A stretch of DNA of 64,000 nucleotides from Nitrobacter sp039808345 (GTDB lineage Bacteria > Pseudomonadota > Alphaproteobacteria > Rhizobiales > Xanthobacteraceae): assembly GCF_047824785.1 (NCBI RefSeq), contig NZ_CP181167.1, positions 1 to 64,000 of the forward strand, read 5' to 3'. Position numbers and translations under genes: made by a program. This document shows positions 18,387 to 26,628 of this stretch, one piece after another (within the stretch, counting starts at the first letter, position 1; every line of letters begins with the position of its first letter). The notes below the pieces were generated by a model. The model saw only the letters and a program-made list of their open reading frames with translations, did no database searches and had not been told where the DNA came from.

Positions 18387-19748
18387 ATGAAAAAAATTCT
18401 GCTCGGCGTTCTGCTAGCCACCACCGCGATGAGCGCCCAGGCGGCGGATCTCGCGCCCCGGCCCTACACCAAGGCTCCGCCGATAGCCCCGGTCTATGAC
18501 TGGACAGGTCTTTACGTCGGCGTGAACGTCGGACTCGGGCTGGGCCGCAATCGTGCCGTGCATGATTTCGGCCCCGCGGCGATTTCGACCCATCTGCAGC
18601 CGCTCGGCGCGGTCGGCGGTGGCCAGATCGGCTACAACTGGCAGACCAACTCGTTCTTCGGCCCGCTCGTGTTCGGCGTTGAAGCCGACATCCAGGGCGC
18701 CGACATGATCGACAACCGGACCAACTTTATCGGCGCGCTCCAGTACAATCAGAGGCTCAACTGGTTCGGCACGGCGCGCGGCCGCGTCGGCCTGATCAAC
18801 GGTCCGATGCTGACTTACTTCACCGGCGGCTGGGCCTATGGTAATGTTGGCACAACCGTCATCCAGGGCGGCGTGCCGTTCGCCTCCGGCGGCGGACGCA
18901 GCGGCTGGACCCTGGGCAGCGGCGTTGAAGTCGCGCTCGGCGGAAACTGGACCGGCAAGGTCGAGTACCTGCATCTCGATTTCGGTAACCGCACCGATGT
19001 GATCGGCGGCTCGGTGCTGCATTCCGAGTTGCGCGAGAATATCTTCCGCGCCGGCCTGAACTATCGCATCGGCGCCAGCAACCCGTACGCACCGATCATC
19101 ACCGCCAACTGGAACGGCCTGTATCTCGGCGGCAATGTCGGCGGCGGCGTCGGTCGCAACCGCACCACCATCTCCAATCCGGCTGGCAACGTCGCCCAGT
19201 TCAATCTCGCGCCCGACGGTTTCGTCGGTGGCGGCCAGATCGGCTACAACTGGCAGGCCGGGAATATCGTCCTGGGCCTCGAGACCGACTTCCAGGGCGC
19301 GACCCTGCAGGACAACAAGACCTGCTTCGGCTGCGTGCCCGGCGCCTCGATCGATTTCAATTCGAAGCTGCAGTGGTTCGGCACCGTGCGCGGCCGTCTC
19401 GGCTACTCCGTCGGAACCTCGATGTTCTACGCCACCGGCGGTTTCGCCTATGGCAACATCAGGACCGCGCTTAACACGCCGCTGAATAATTTCAGCTTCT
19501 CCGATACCCGCACCGGCTATGCGGTGGGTGGCGGCATCGAGACGCCGCTCCCGGTGGTGAACCTGTTCGGCGGGCCTCTCTTCGGTCCCAACTGGACCTC
19601 GACGACCGAATACCTCTTCGTCGACCTCGGCCGCTCGAGCGTCAACATCGGTGGCGGGCCGAACGTGCTGACGACCGGCGCGCAGGAACACATCTTCCGC
19701 ACCGGCCTGAACTATCACTTCAATACCCCGTTGGCTCCGGGCTACTGA
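18387..19748 (+). CDS. Outer-membrane beta-barrel protein with tandem duplicated barrel domain
   Basis: 453 residues with a clear signal peptide (MKKILLGVLLATTAMSAQAA) and the DLAPRPYTKAPP leader typical of Omp31/RopB-like barrels of Rhizobiales. Two homologous barrel units are visible: about 30-235, starting YDWTGLYVGVNVGLGLGRNR, and about 237-453, starting ANWNGLYLGGNVGGGVGRNR. Both contain GGGQIGYNWQ and NWFGTARGRVG/QWFGTVRGRLG blocks and end in a FRTGLNYxx strand. Usual family members have a single unit of about 250 residues. A strong terminator lies 71 bp downstream. It probably sits in the outer membrane; transport function is unknown. Confidence 0.88.
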   Translation: MKKILLGVLLATTAMSAQAADLAPRPYTKAPPIAPVYDWTGLYVGVNVGLGLGRNRAVHDFGPAAISTHLQPLGAVGGGQIGYNWQTNSFFGPLVFGVEADIQGADMIDNRTNFIGALQYNQRLNWFGTARGRVGLINGPMLTYFTGGWAYGNVGTTVIQGGVPFASGGGRSGWTLGSGVEVALGGNWTGKVEYLHLDFGNRTDVIGGSVLHSELRENIFRAGLNYRIGASNPYAPIITANWNGLYLGGNVGGGVGRNRTTISNPAGNVAQFNLAPDGFVGGGQIGYNWQAGNIVLGLETDFQGATLQDNKTCFGCVPGASIDFNSKLQWFGTVRGRLGYSVGTSMFYATGGFAYGNIRTALNTPLNNFSFSDTRTGYAVGGGIETPLPVVNLFGGPLFGPNWTSTTEYLFVDLGRSSVNIGGGPNVLTTGAQEHIFRTGLNYHFNTPLAPGY

Positions 19749-19818
19749 CCGTAAAGGCCGGGGACGGGGGTTTTCGAAACCCTGTGGCCTGACGGGGTAA
19801 AATTCTGGGGGAGTGGGC

Positions 19819-19853
19819 AAGAAAGCCGCATCGCATCGCGATGCGGCTTTCTT
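19819..19853. terminator. Strong bidirectional stem-loop terminator
   Basis: A perfect 16-bp stem (AAGAAAGCCGCATCGC / GCGATGCGGCTTTCTT) with a 3-base loop. The stem ends in TTTCTT on the plus strand and, by symmetry, on the minus strand. It lies 71 bp after the outer-membrane protein gene and can act as its intrinsic terminator. Confidence 0.9.
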
Positions 19854-19885
19854 CATGAGCGGCCGTCGCGAGGAGAGGATCTGAA

Positions 19886-19945
19886 CCTTTTAGCGTTTGA
19901 GAGCAGATCCGGTTCGCGTGAAGAAACCGCCTCAAACATAAAGAC
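19886..19945. repeat. Degenerate family C repeat
   Basis: Contains GCGTTTGAGAGCAGATCCGG, TTCGCGTGAAGAAACCGC and CTCAAACATAAAG, a decayed version of the family C core. The remainder of the 413-bp gap up to htpX holds the terminator and nothing else I recognise. Confidence 0.45.
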
Positions 19946-20161
19946 TCTCGGCATTGATGCCGAAAGAAGAAAAAGCGCCGCAGATTCAGGGCTGAAAGCA
20001 CTCGTCCCTCCCCGGAGTCCTATTCCCCGCTCCGGAGGATGATCTTGGAATTTCTTCGACGCGACCGGCCGCCGCACTTGCGCGCCCTGATACGGAATTC
20101 CCATGTTCTGGATGCCGGCCACAATTCCGGCGAGCATTCGGCGAGTCTTTCGAGGAATCCG

Positions 20162-21082
20162 ATGAACTATTTTCGTACTGCGATCCTGCTGGCGGGCCTC
20201 ACGGGCTTGTTCATGGGCGTGGGCTATCTGATCGGCGGCGCCAGCGGCGCGACGATCGCGCTCGTCGTCGCGGCTGCGACCAACATCTTCGCCTACTGGA
20301 ATTCCGACCGCATGGTGCTGTCGATGTATGGCGCACATGAGGTCGATCCAGGCACCGCGCCCGACCTGCACCGGCTGGTGGCCGATCTGGCTTCGCGCGC
20401 CGGCCTGCCGATGCCGCGGGTGTTCGTGATGGATAATCCACAGCCCAACGCGTTCGCCACCGGCCGCAATCCCGAGAACGCCGCCGTGGCGGTAACGACG
20501 GGGCTCATGCAGTCCTTGAGCCGCGATGAACTGGCCGGCGTGGTCGCGCATGAACTTGCGCACATCAAGCATCACGACACGCTGCTGATGACCATTACCG
20601 CAACCTTTGCCGGCGCGATCTCGATGCTGGCGCAGTTCGGCATGTTCTTCGGCGGCAACCGCAACAACAACGGCCCCGGCATCATCGGCTCGCTGGCCAT
20701 GATGATCCTCGCGCCGCTCGGGGCCATGCTGGTGCAGATGGCCATCAGCCGCACGCGCGAATACGCCGCCGATGACATGGGCGCGCGCATCTGCGGCCAG
20801 CCGATGTGGCTTGCGTCGGCTCTGGCCAAGATCGACAATGCCGCGCATCAGGTGCCGAACATGGATGCCGAACGCGCGCCAGCGACCGCGCACATGTTCA
20901 TCATCAACCCGCTGTCGGGACGCGGCATGGACAACCTGTTCGCGACCCATCCCTCGACTGAAAACCGCATCGCCGCATTGCAGCGGCTCGCCGGACAATC
21001 CGGCGGTGGTCTTGCCACTGGCCCCGCGCCCGATCCACGTAACCCCTGGAACAGGAGCCCTCGCAGCGGTCCATGGGGCTGA
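20162..21082 (+). CDS. htpX: Membrane zinc metalloprotease HtpX
   Basis: Heat-shock-associated M48 peptidase of the inner membrane that degrades misfolded membrane proteins. 306 residues from MNYFRTAILLAGLTG; the frame is open upstream to 20039 but only this ATG gives the family start with its first membrane helix. The zinc site HELAH is at 130-134, with the third ligand in EYAADDMGA near 200. Hydrophobic helices lie at about 5-25, 30-46, 145-165 and 175-195. The C-terminal NLFATHPSTENRI is the conserved HtpX ending, followed by a short Gly/Pro-rich tail. It borders the accessory island. Confidence 0.95.
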   Translation: MNYFRTAILLAGLTGLFMGVGYLIGGASGATIALVVAAATNIFAYWNSDRMVLSMYGAHEVDPGTAPDLHRLVADLASRAGLPMPRVFVMDNPQPNAFATGRNPENAAVAVTTGLMQSLSRDELAGVVAHELAHIKHHDTLLMTITATFAGAISMLAQFGMFFGGNRNNNGPGIIGSLAMMILAPLGAMLVQMAISRTREYAADDMGARICGQPMWLASALAKIDNAAHQVPNMDAERAPATAHMFIINPLSGRGMDNLFATHPSTENRIAALQRLAGQSGGGLATGPAPDPRNPWNRSPRSGPWG

Positions 21083-21132
21083 AGCGACCTGCGCGGATCG
21101 TGACCCGCGGGAGCGCGCGCCCTCGTGGCGCG

Positions 21133-21226
21133 GCTCTATGAGCTTGACGTGGCGCGTTTTCTTCACGCGAACCGGATTCCATCCTCGGGTCAAGTCCGAG
21201 GACATGCTTCGCTCAAAAGCGCTATA
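21133..21226. repeat. Intergenic repeat, family C (reverse copy)
   Basis: Runs CTCTATGAGCTTGACG ... CGCGTTTTCTTCACGCGAAC ... CCTCGGGTCAAGTCCGAGGA ... AAAAGCGCTATA, the reverse of the copy at 33024-33111. It lies between htpX and the IS630 remnant. Confidence 0.8.
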
Positions 21227-21390
21227 TGACCCGCGATATCCGTCCGCCGACGCGCAGGATCCATCAACCGCATCGTCCAGGTTTCGCGGCTCGCCCTGAA
21301 GTCTAGAGCGTATCCTGTGATTGATGAATCGATTGTGATGTGACGTCTGGGCTCTGTGCTGATTCGACATCCGCCTTGCAGGAGGTGAAG

Positions 21391-22320
21391 ATGGGAAAGG
21401 CATTGAGCGGGGATCTTCGGTCGCGTGTCGTGAAGGCGTCGGACGAGGGCATGTCGGCGCGGCAGGCCGCGGCCCGGTTCGGGGTTGGGATATCGAGCGC
21501 GATCCGATGGATTGCGCGGGCAAAGATCGGCGAGTTGATGCCCCGCCCGCAAGGTCGTCGCCGTGCTTCCAGTCTCGATGTGCATGAAGCCTTCATCGTG
21601 GGGCTGATCGAGGAGCGCAAGGACATCACGCTGAACGAGATGGTGGAGCGGCTTGCCATCGAGCAGTCTATGAAAATCAGCCGAAGCGCCTTGAGCGCCT
21701 GGTTTCGCGGGCACGGCTGGACGTTCAAAAAAGGTCCGCACATGCACTGGAGCAGGACCGCCCCGACATTCTGAGGCGTCGGCAGGCCCGGTTCGAGGGT
21801 CAGCTCGATCTCGACCCGGCGAAGCTCGTCTTCATTGATGAGACCGGCCTCTCCACGAAGATGACGCGCCTGCGCGGACGAGCGCCGCTCGGTGGGCGTT
21901 GCCGGGCCGGCGTGCCGCATGGGCACTGGAAAACCACCACCTTCACCGGCGCGCTGCGGCTGACCGGCATGACCGCGCCCTTCGTCTACGACGGCGCCAT
22001 GAATGGCAACGTGTTCCTGGCCTATGTCGAGCAGGTGCTGGTCCCCACGCTCCAACCCGGCGATGTCGTCGTGATGGACAACCTGCCTGCTCATAAGACC
22101 GCCGGCGTCCGCAACGCGATCGAGGCCGTGGGTGCGAGACTGATGTTCTTGCCGTCTTAGAGCCTGTTTGAGAAAGGCACGACAGCCTGATTGGAGATGG
22201 CGCCGTCGCAGGATGGCGGCTTATTTTCTGCGAATTTTGGCGCAACCAGCACTTCGCCGCCACATCGATTGATGTGCTTGGGTGAATTCTCAAACAGGCT
22301 CTTACAGCCCCGACCTCAAT
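21391..22320 (+). pseudogene. IS630-family transposase, frameshifted, MITE-interrupted, truncated
   Basis: DDE transposase. The first frame (21391-21774) starts MGKALSGDLRSRVV after an AGGAGGTGAAG ribosome binding site and encodes the helix-turn-helix half. A run of six A residues at 21727-21732 allows a -1 slip, continuing as FKKRSAHALEQDRPDIL. The second frame carries the catalytic half with FIDETGLSTKM and VVMDNLPAHK and stops at 22160 because of the inserted MITE. Removing the MITE restores LPSYSPDLN. The last catalytic Glu region and the 3' end are missing, so the enzyme is inactive. The two-frame arrangement itself is common in this IS family. Confidence 0.85.
22160..22301. mobile_element. 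142-bp MITE inserted in the IS630 transposase
   Basis: Perfect 15-bp terminal inverted repeats GAGCCTGTTTGAGAA / TTCTCAAACAGGCTC, flanked by a 3-bp duplication TTA (22157-22159 and 22302-22304). It has no coding capacity. Excision in silico restores the host frame across CCGTCTTACAGC. TNA-type duplications and ends of this form are typical of the IS5 family (IS1031 group), so it is probably a non-autonomous derivative of such an element. No parent copy is seen in the window. Confidence 0.88.
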
Positions 22321-22568
22321 TCATGTATGGATGGCTCCTGCGGGTCAAGGTGTCGGATCGGATTTGGTGAACAGGTCGGTTGCGGCCATGTATACGGCGT
22401 CTGAATGTGCAACGGGATCGTTGCGCGCCCTGATGAATATCCGTTTGGAGAACAGGTTCCACTCGATCGAACGCGCTCGAGGCGCTTCGGATTGATCGGG
22501 GTGTCCTGGTTCTTCGTCTCCGTCTGTTCGCCATCACCTCACTCTGCCCTGACCATTCCGAGAGCCTG
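22321..22568. other. Unrecognised filler between IS remnants
   Basis: Sequence between the truncated IS630 and an IS110-like remnant. No convincing coding frame, RNA or repeat copy is visible. It may be decayed insertion-sequence DNA. Confidence 0.25.
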
Positions 22569-22690
22569 TCAGGCGACCTGCGGCTCGTAACGCGATCCGT
22601 CCCTGAGGACGGCGAAGATGGTTCTTGCCATGCGATGCGCCAAGGCGATGGCAACGACCTTGGTCTTTTTCCGAATGAGTATGCTCGATA
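22569..22690 (-). pseudogene. Probable C-terminal fragment of an IS110-family transposase
   Basis: Minus-strand translation reads KTKVVAIALAHRMARTIF, then AVLRDGSRYEPQVA and a stop. It resembles the C-terminal tail of IS110-type transposases, where a VAVALA(N/H)KMAR helix precedes the end. Only about 40 residues remain and the rest of the gene is absent. It differs from the intact IS110 transposase at 23127-24152, so it comes from another element. Confidence 0.45.
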
Positions 22691-22744
22691 GCCAATCCGC
22701 CCCCGGCCGCCCCCGGCTCGCGCTTCAGTCTGCATCTGAGCATG

Positions 22745-22890
22745 ATCTGTGTCAATCGGCCCTTTAATTGCGGGTTGTTGTCAACTCTCTTTTTGAAGCC
22801 ATTCGGCAAAGTGGTAACGCTCGGCCCGACGGAGCAGGTCCGGGTTGCGCAGACGGGGCGAGCGCGGCTGGTGGATCGATAGCCAACTCG
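22745..22890 (-). pseudogene. 3' remnant of an IS21-family istB with element end
   Basis: The minus strand at about 22815-22885 aligns base by base with the 3' part of the istB gene at 24227-25090: both share CGCGCTCGCC.CGTCT.CGCA and then a CC-AGCTCCG-type block. It continues to AATTAAAGGGCCGATTGACA, comparable with the right end of IS21-type elements. Only the last few dozen codons survive. It shows that a second, related IS21 copy was once here. Confidence 0.5.
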
Positions 22891-23126
22891 TATAGTGGGC
22901 CGATTAGCTGTCACCTGGCTTCAATGCGATCAGTTGCCCGTCGCTGGGGTCATGGTCCTTTCCGAGGTCGCAAGCGCCTCATGATGATGTCCGGATCGGG
23001 CGCCTCATCGTTTGCAACGGGGTGCGGACGAGCCGCCACCAGCCGATTGACCGAGGTCACCACGACCACCGTCCCAGCGGGACATCGCCAGCCCGGCGGA
23101 CCGGGCCAGGAACTTGCAAAATAAGG
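22891..23126. other. Unassigned intergenic stretch upstream of IS110 transposase end
   Basis: No gene, repeat family copy or RNA recognised. It lies between IS remnants. Confidence 0.25.
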
Positions 23127-24152
23127 TCAGGCCGGCGCGTTGCCCCAGTCGAATGATGTGCCGTCGACCCAGATGCAGTGGAGGATGACAGCGATCTTGC
23201 GGGCGATAGCAACCTTTGCCTTTTTCATGCCGATCCGCTTCGCAAGTTTCATACCCCAGGCTTTGAGGGAGGACCATTTCTTTGTTCGATAAAGCAGAAC
23301 GGTCGCCGCCTCGTAAAGGTACGTTCGGAGGAGCCTGTCGCCCCATCGGGATATCTTGCCACTAGTGTCAGTCTCACCAGATTGGTTGCGCCGAGGTGTG
23401 AGGCCGAGATAGGCGCCGACTGTCGAGGCCGATCGGAAGCGAGACGGGTCATCGATCGTATGGCGGAACGTCAAGGCGGTGACCACGCCGACACCAGGAA
23501 CTGTCATCAGGCGACGCGTCGTCTCGTCCGACTTCGCCAATCGGCGGACCTCGTCGTCAAATTTGCTTTGCTGCTGGCAGATGAGTTCATGAATCGACAA
23601 GAGCGGCGCGATCACGCTGAGGAGTTGATGATCTTCGCCCAATAGCTCGCCAACCTGGTTACGGAACTGTTGGCCAATGGCGCGAGGGAATAGCAACCCA
23701 CACTCCTTGATCAGACTGCGGACCTGGTTCTCGATATCCCGGCGTATGGACACAAGGCGGAATCGCGCCACGAGGATAGCTCGAACCTTCTGGCTCTTCT
23801 CACTCTTGATTTTGACTTCTCGAAACCAACCAACCCGCACCAGTTCGGCAAGGCCCCGAGCATCGTTCTGATCGCTTTTGTTCATGCGGACCGATAGTGC
23901 TGCGTGTGCATGCCTTGCATCGATGCAAACGACGGGGAGTTCGACCCTACGAAGCTCATGCCAAAGCCAGCTCGCCATTGCGCCCGTCTCAAAGCCGATA
24001 CGCTCCGCCAGTGGCGCATGTTTACGAAGTAACTTTGACAGATCTCCAGGATGAGACTTGGCCTTTCCTTCAAAAATTGCTTCACCCGTCTCATTGACTA
24101 CGCAAACCGCAGTCTCTCTCTGCGAGACATCTAGCCCGACGTATTGCCGCAT
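23127..24152 (-). CDS. IS110-family transposase (apparently intact)
   Basis: 341 residues from the ATG at 24152 (MRQYVGLDVSQRETAVCVVN). The N-terminal RuvC-like DEDD domain shows GLDVSQRE near residue 5 and KSDQNDARGLAELV near 100. The C-terminal Tnp_20 domain shows MTVPGVGVVTALTF near 210 and the serine-containing ASTVGAYLGLTPRRNQSG near 237. Length and both domains are complete, so this is the only transposase in the island that looks functional. IS110 elements have no conventional inverted repeats, so I cannot place exact ends. It sits directly after the 3' end of an IS21 istB. Confidence 0.9.
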   Translation of the reverse strand: MRQYVGLDVSQRETAVCVVNETGEAIFEGKAKSHPGDLSKLLRKHAPLAERIGFETGAMASWLWHELRRVELPVVCIDARHAHAALSVRMNKSDQNDARGLAELVRVGWFREVKIKSEKSQKVRAILVARFRLVSIRRDIENQVRSLIKECGLLFPRAIGQQFRNQVGELLGEDHQLLSVIAPLLSIHELICQQQSKFDDEVRRLAKSDETTRRLMTVPGVGVVTALTFRHTIDDPSRFRSASTVGAYLGLTPRRNQSGETDTSGKISRWGDRLLRTYLYEAATVLLYRTKKWSSLKAWGMKLAKRIGMKKAKVAIARKIAVILHCIWVDGTSFDWGNAPA

Positions 24153-24226
24153 GACAGCTCCTCCGAATCGTTTGATTGCGAGAGGTAGACGATAACGGAG
24201 CTCTCGTGCCCGAGCGCTGACCGCAA

Positions 24227-25090
24227 TTACGCCATCGTTCGCAAATTTGACCCCGTATCGGCGTTCAATTTTGACGCCTTTGCGCGGCGTGGTTTGATAG
24301 CGCTCGACTCGTCGGAGCTGGCCGGGATTGCGGAGACGAGGCGAGCGCGGGTGGCGTGATCGTCGTCGCGGCTTTTGAATCGCCAGCTGTCGTTGCCGGT
24401 CTCGACAATGTCGCAGTGGTGGGTGAGCCGGTCGAGCAGCGCGGTTGTCATCTTGGCGTCGCCGAACACGCTTGGCCATTCGCCAAAGGCGAGATTGGTT
24501 GTGACGACGATGGACGTGCGCTCGTAGAGCCTGCTGACGAGATGGAACAGGAGCTGGCCGCCGGATTGAGCGAACGGCAGGTAGCCGAGTTCGTCGAGGA
24601 CGATGAAGTCCATCCTGGTCAGATGCTCGGCGATACGACCTTGTCGTCCGTTGCGGGTCTCGATCTCGAGGCGGTTGACGAGGTCGACCACGTTGTAGAA
24701 GCGACCGCGGGCGCTGGAGCGGATGCAGCTTCTGGCGATTGCGATGGCCAGATGGGTCTTGCCGGTGCCGGTACCGCCGACGAGCACGGCGTTGCGTTGC
24801 TGGGCGATGAAGCCGCCGCCGGCGAGGTCGTTGACGAGCGTCTGGTTGATCGGCGTGCCGTCGAACTGGAAGTCGGCGAGATCCTTGGCCAGCGGCAGCT
24901 TGGCGATGGTGAGCTGGTACTTGATTGAGCGGGCCTGCTTCTCATTGATCTCGGCGTTGAGCAGGTCGCCGACAATGCGCTGGGGTTCATGCTGGCGCTT
25001 GATGGCGGTCGCCATGATCTCGTCGAAGGCAGCTTTCATGCCATAGAGCTTCAACTCACCCATGAGGTCGAACAGTTGAGTACGTTCCAT
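24227..25090 (-). CDS. istB: IS21-family helper ATPase IstB
   Basis: AAA+ ATPase that assists the IstA transposase in target selection. 287 residues with Walker A GGTGTGKTHLA near 106, Walker B MDFIVLDELGYL near 162 and a sensor region SIVVTTNLAFGEW near 195. The ATG overlaps the istA stop by one base (TGATG), the usual coupling in IS21. Its partner IstA is broken, so the gene is probably without function here. Confidence 0.9.
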   Translation of the reverse strand: MERTQLFDLMGELKLYGMKAAFDEIMATAIKRQHEPQRIVGDLLNAEINEKQARSIKYQLTIAKLPLAKDLADFQFDGTPINQTLVNDLAGGGFIAQQRNAVLVGGTGTGKTHLAIAIARSCIRSSARGRFYNVVDLVNRLEIETRNGRQGRIAEHLTRMDFIVLDELGYLPFAQSGGQLLFHLVSRLYERTSIVVTTNLAFGEWPSVFGDAKMTTALLDRLTHHCDIVETGNDSWRFKSRDDDHATRARLVSAIPASSDESSAIKPRRAKASKLNADTGSNLRTMA

Positions 25091-25815
25091 CAGATGGTTC
25101 TCCTAAGGCTGTCATAACGGGCACAGTCGGCGATCGGCGCATGGCGCAGGATCAGCGCCGCGGGAGTGAGGATGTTGGCTGGTGGAGCGGGTTCGCGTTG
25201 ACGGGCCAGGATGTTGAGCACGACGTCAGCGGAATGAACGCCATGAGCGATCGCCTCGGCGCAGGCTGCTTCAACGGCCGGCAGACCATCGGTCAGCACC
25301 GCATTGAGGATGTCGACCATCTGCCGGTTGCCATCGTCGGTGCTGGCGAGCCTGCGCCGGATCCGTTCGATCGCGGCCGGCAGCACCCAGTCCTTGAAGG
25401 GAGCGCCGTTACGCAAGGCGCCGGGCTTGCGCGCGAGCACCGGCACATAGTGCCAGGGATCGTAGGTCGTCTCGCCGCGTGCGAAGGATCGCGGATGCTC
25501 CGCCACGATCCGTCCATCCTGACGGATTACGATGCGGTCGGCCTAGGCCTGAACCTCGACCGGGCGTCCGACGGCGCTGGCCGCGACCGAGTATTTGTTA
25601 TTGTCGAAGCGTACCAAACAGGTCTTGGAGACAGACGCCGGCACCGCGTGGAAGCCGTCGAACCGGCCGGCATAGGGAACGAGCTTGGGGCGCTCGGCTT
25701 CGAACACGTCCCAGATCGTCTGATCGGCCAGTTCCGGATGGCGATGCGCCTTGGCGTAAGTGATGCATTTGTCGAGCAGCCAGACGTTTAGCGAACGTGT
25801 CGTTGTCTCATCCAC
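25090..25815 (-). pseudogene. istA: IS21 transposase IstA, C-terminal part with in-frame stop
   Basis: The minus strand encodes the conserved IstA C-terminal region: SLNVWLLDKCITYAKAHRHP, then FEAERPKLVPYAGRFDGFHA, then NNKYSVAASAVGRPVEVQA. An amber codon at 25543-25545 interrupts it where a Tyr codon is expected (VEVQA-Y-ADRIVIRQDG), and it resumes through WHYVPVLARKPGALRNG to CARYDSLRRTI. The N-terminal and catalytic parts are absent beyond about 25815. It is a pseudogene by both truncation and nonsense mutation. Confidence 0.85.
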
Positions 25816-26628
25816 CAAACAAGTAGATGGAGAGCAAGAGTACACTTCCAATCCAGTGCAAGCCCGCCCGCGAGCAAAACACCCGTGCTCGCATGGCCGT
25901 GTAAGCGTTGGTCGCAGGCGGAACCGTGATTGATAGAGTCTGTCTTGCAGCAACGATATAGCTCTCAGCGAGTTCATCAGTAGTTGAGAGAGTGAGGTCG
26001 ATATGCAGCGGTCGCATTGACTGATAGTAGGTATTGTCGCGGATCGCGATAGTTGCTGTATGGATAGGGTCCCTGCGCAAGGCGGGGGACGATCACGAAA
26101 GTCTGCGGATGCAGCAAGAGCGGCAGACAGGGCACCAGCAAAGCCCACCGACTTCAGATGAACATCGTGATCCGGGCTCAGGAGCTGGAAGTGGTTCAGA
26201 TTCGATGCGCGGCAAAACCGGTGTTCGGACTGGAACCGCAAAGTAAAGTAGGGAGCGGTAGCCGGCCATTTATGTGCCCTTTGCGGCAGTGGATAGAAAG
26301 TTTTGCGATGCTCTGGGCAGTCCCACGACATGATTTACCTTTTAAAGGCATGAGACGGGCTTTCTACTCGATGTTTGCAAAAGGCATTCTGAAATAGCGC
26401 TGTTATCCCGGTCACCGCTATACGCAGAGCGGTTACGATTGGATGTCGCCGCCACATAAGCGCCTTCTGCTACTCTTTTAATGGTGTGCAGGTTCGTCTC
26501 GTGCAGCGCCACGCGCTCCGTCGGACAAGACTTAGAAACCTTCGTAAATCGGAGCGCAGATATCACACCCGCCCGGTCAATATCCGGATCTCGATCCGGT
26601 TATGATAGCTCTGGACCAAAGGAAAGCG
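25816..26628. other. AT-richer stretch upstream of the cargo genes, no gene assigned
   Basis: About 810 bp of visibly lower GC than the core chromosome. A 90-codon leftward frame at 25808-26080 (MRRDPIHTATIAIRDNTYYQ...) ends in a hydrophobic segment but starts and ends at an IS junction and has no recognisable family. I do not call it a gene. The cargo promoter presumably lies close to 26629. Confidence 0.35.

Larger units (their letters stand above)
21304..22320 (+). mobile_element. IS630-family insertion sequence, 3'-truncated and carrying a MITE
   Basis: Transposase coding sequence starts at 21391. The element is interrupted at 22159/22302 by a 142-bp MITE and stops matching the IS630 reading frame after about 22320 (the expected PYSPDLNPIE block breaks after DLN). 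The left boundary is approximate and set near the start of GAGCGTATCCTGTGATTG. It is the left-most element of the island. Confidence 0.75.
24200..25815 (-). mobile_element. IS21-family element 'a', right part (istA 3' half and istB)
   Basis: Contains istB complete and the C-terminal part of istA with a nonsense codon. The istA similarity ends abruptly near 25815. A matching-orientation istA 5' end lies at 31895-32210, and the two may be halves of one original element. The right end is near the GTCAAAATTGAACGCCGA motif just past istB. Confidence 0.7.

Noticed and set aside
18414..19856. 480-codon frame antisense to the barrel protein gene
   Set aside because: Shadow of a repetitive coding sequence; it even reads through the terminator hairpin.
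25808..26080. 90-codon leftward frame with a hydrophobic end
   Set aside because: Begins and ends at an IS junction in AT-rich DNA, no family or ribosome binding site; insufficient support for a gene.
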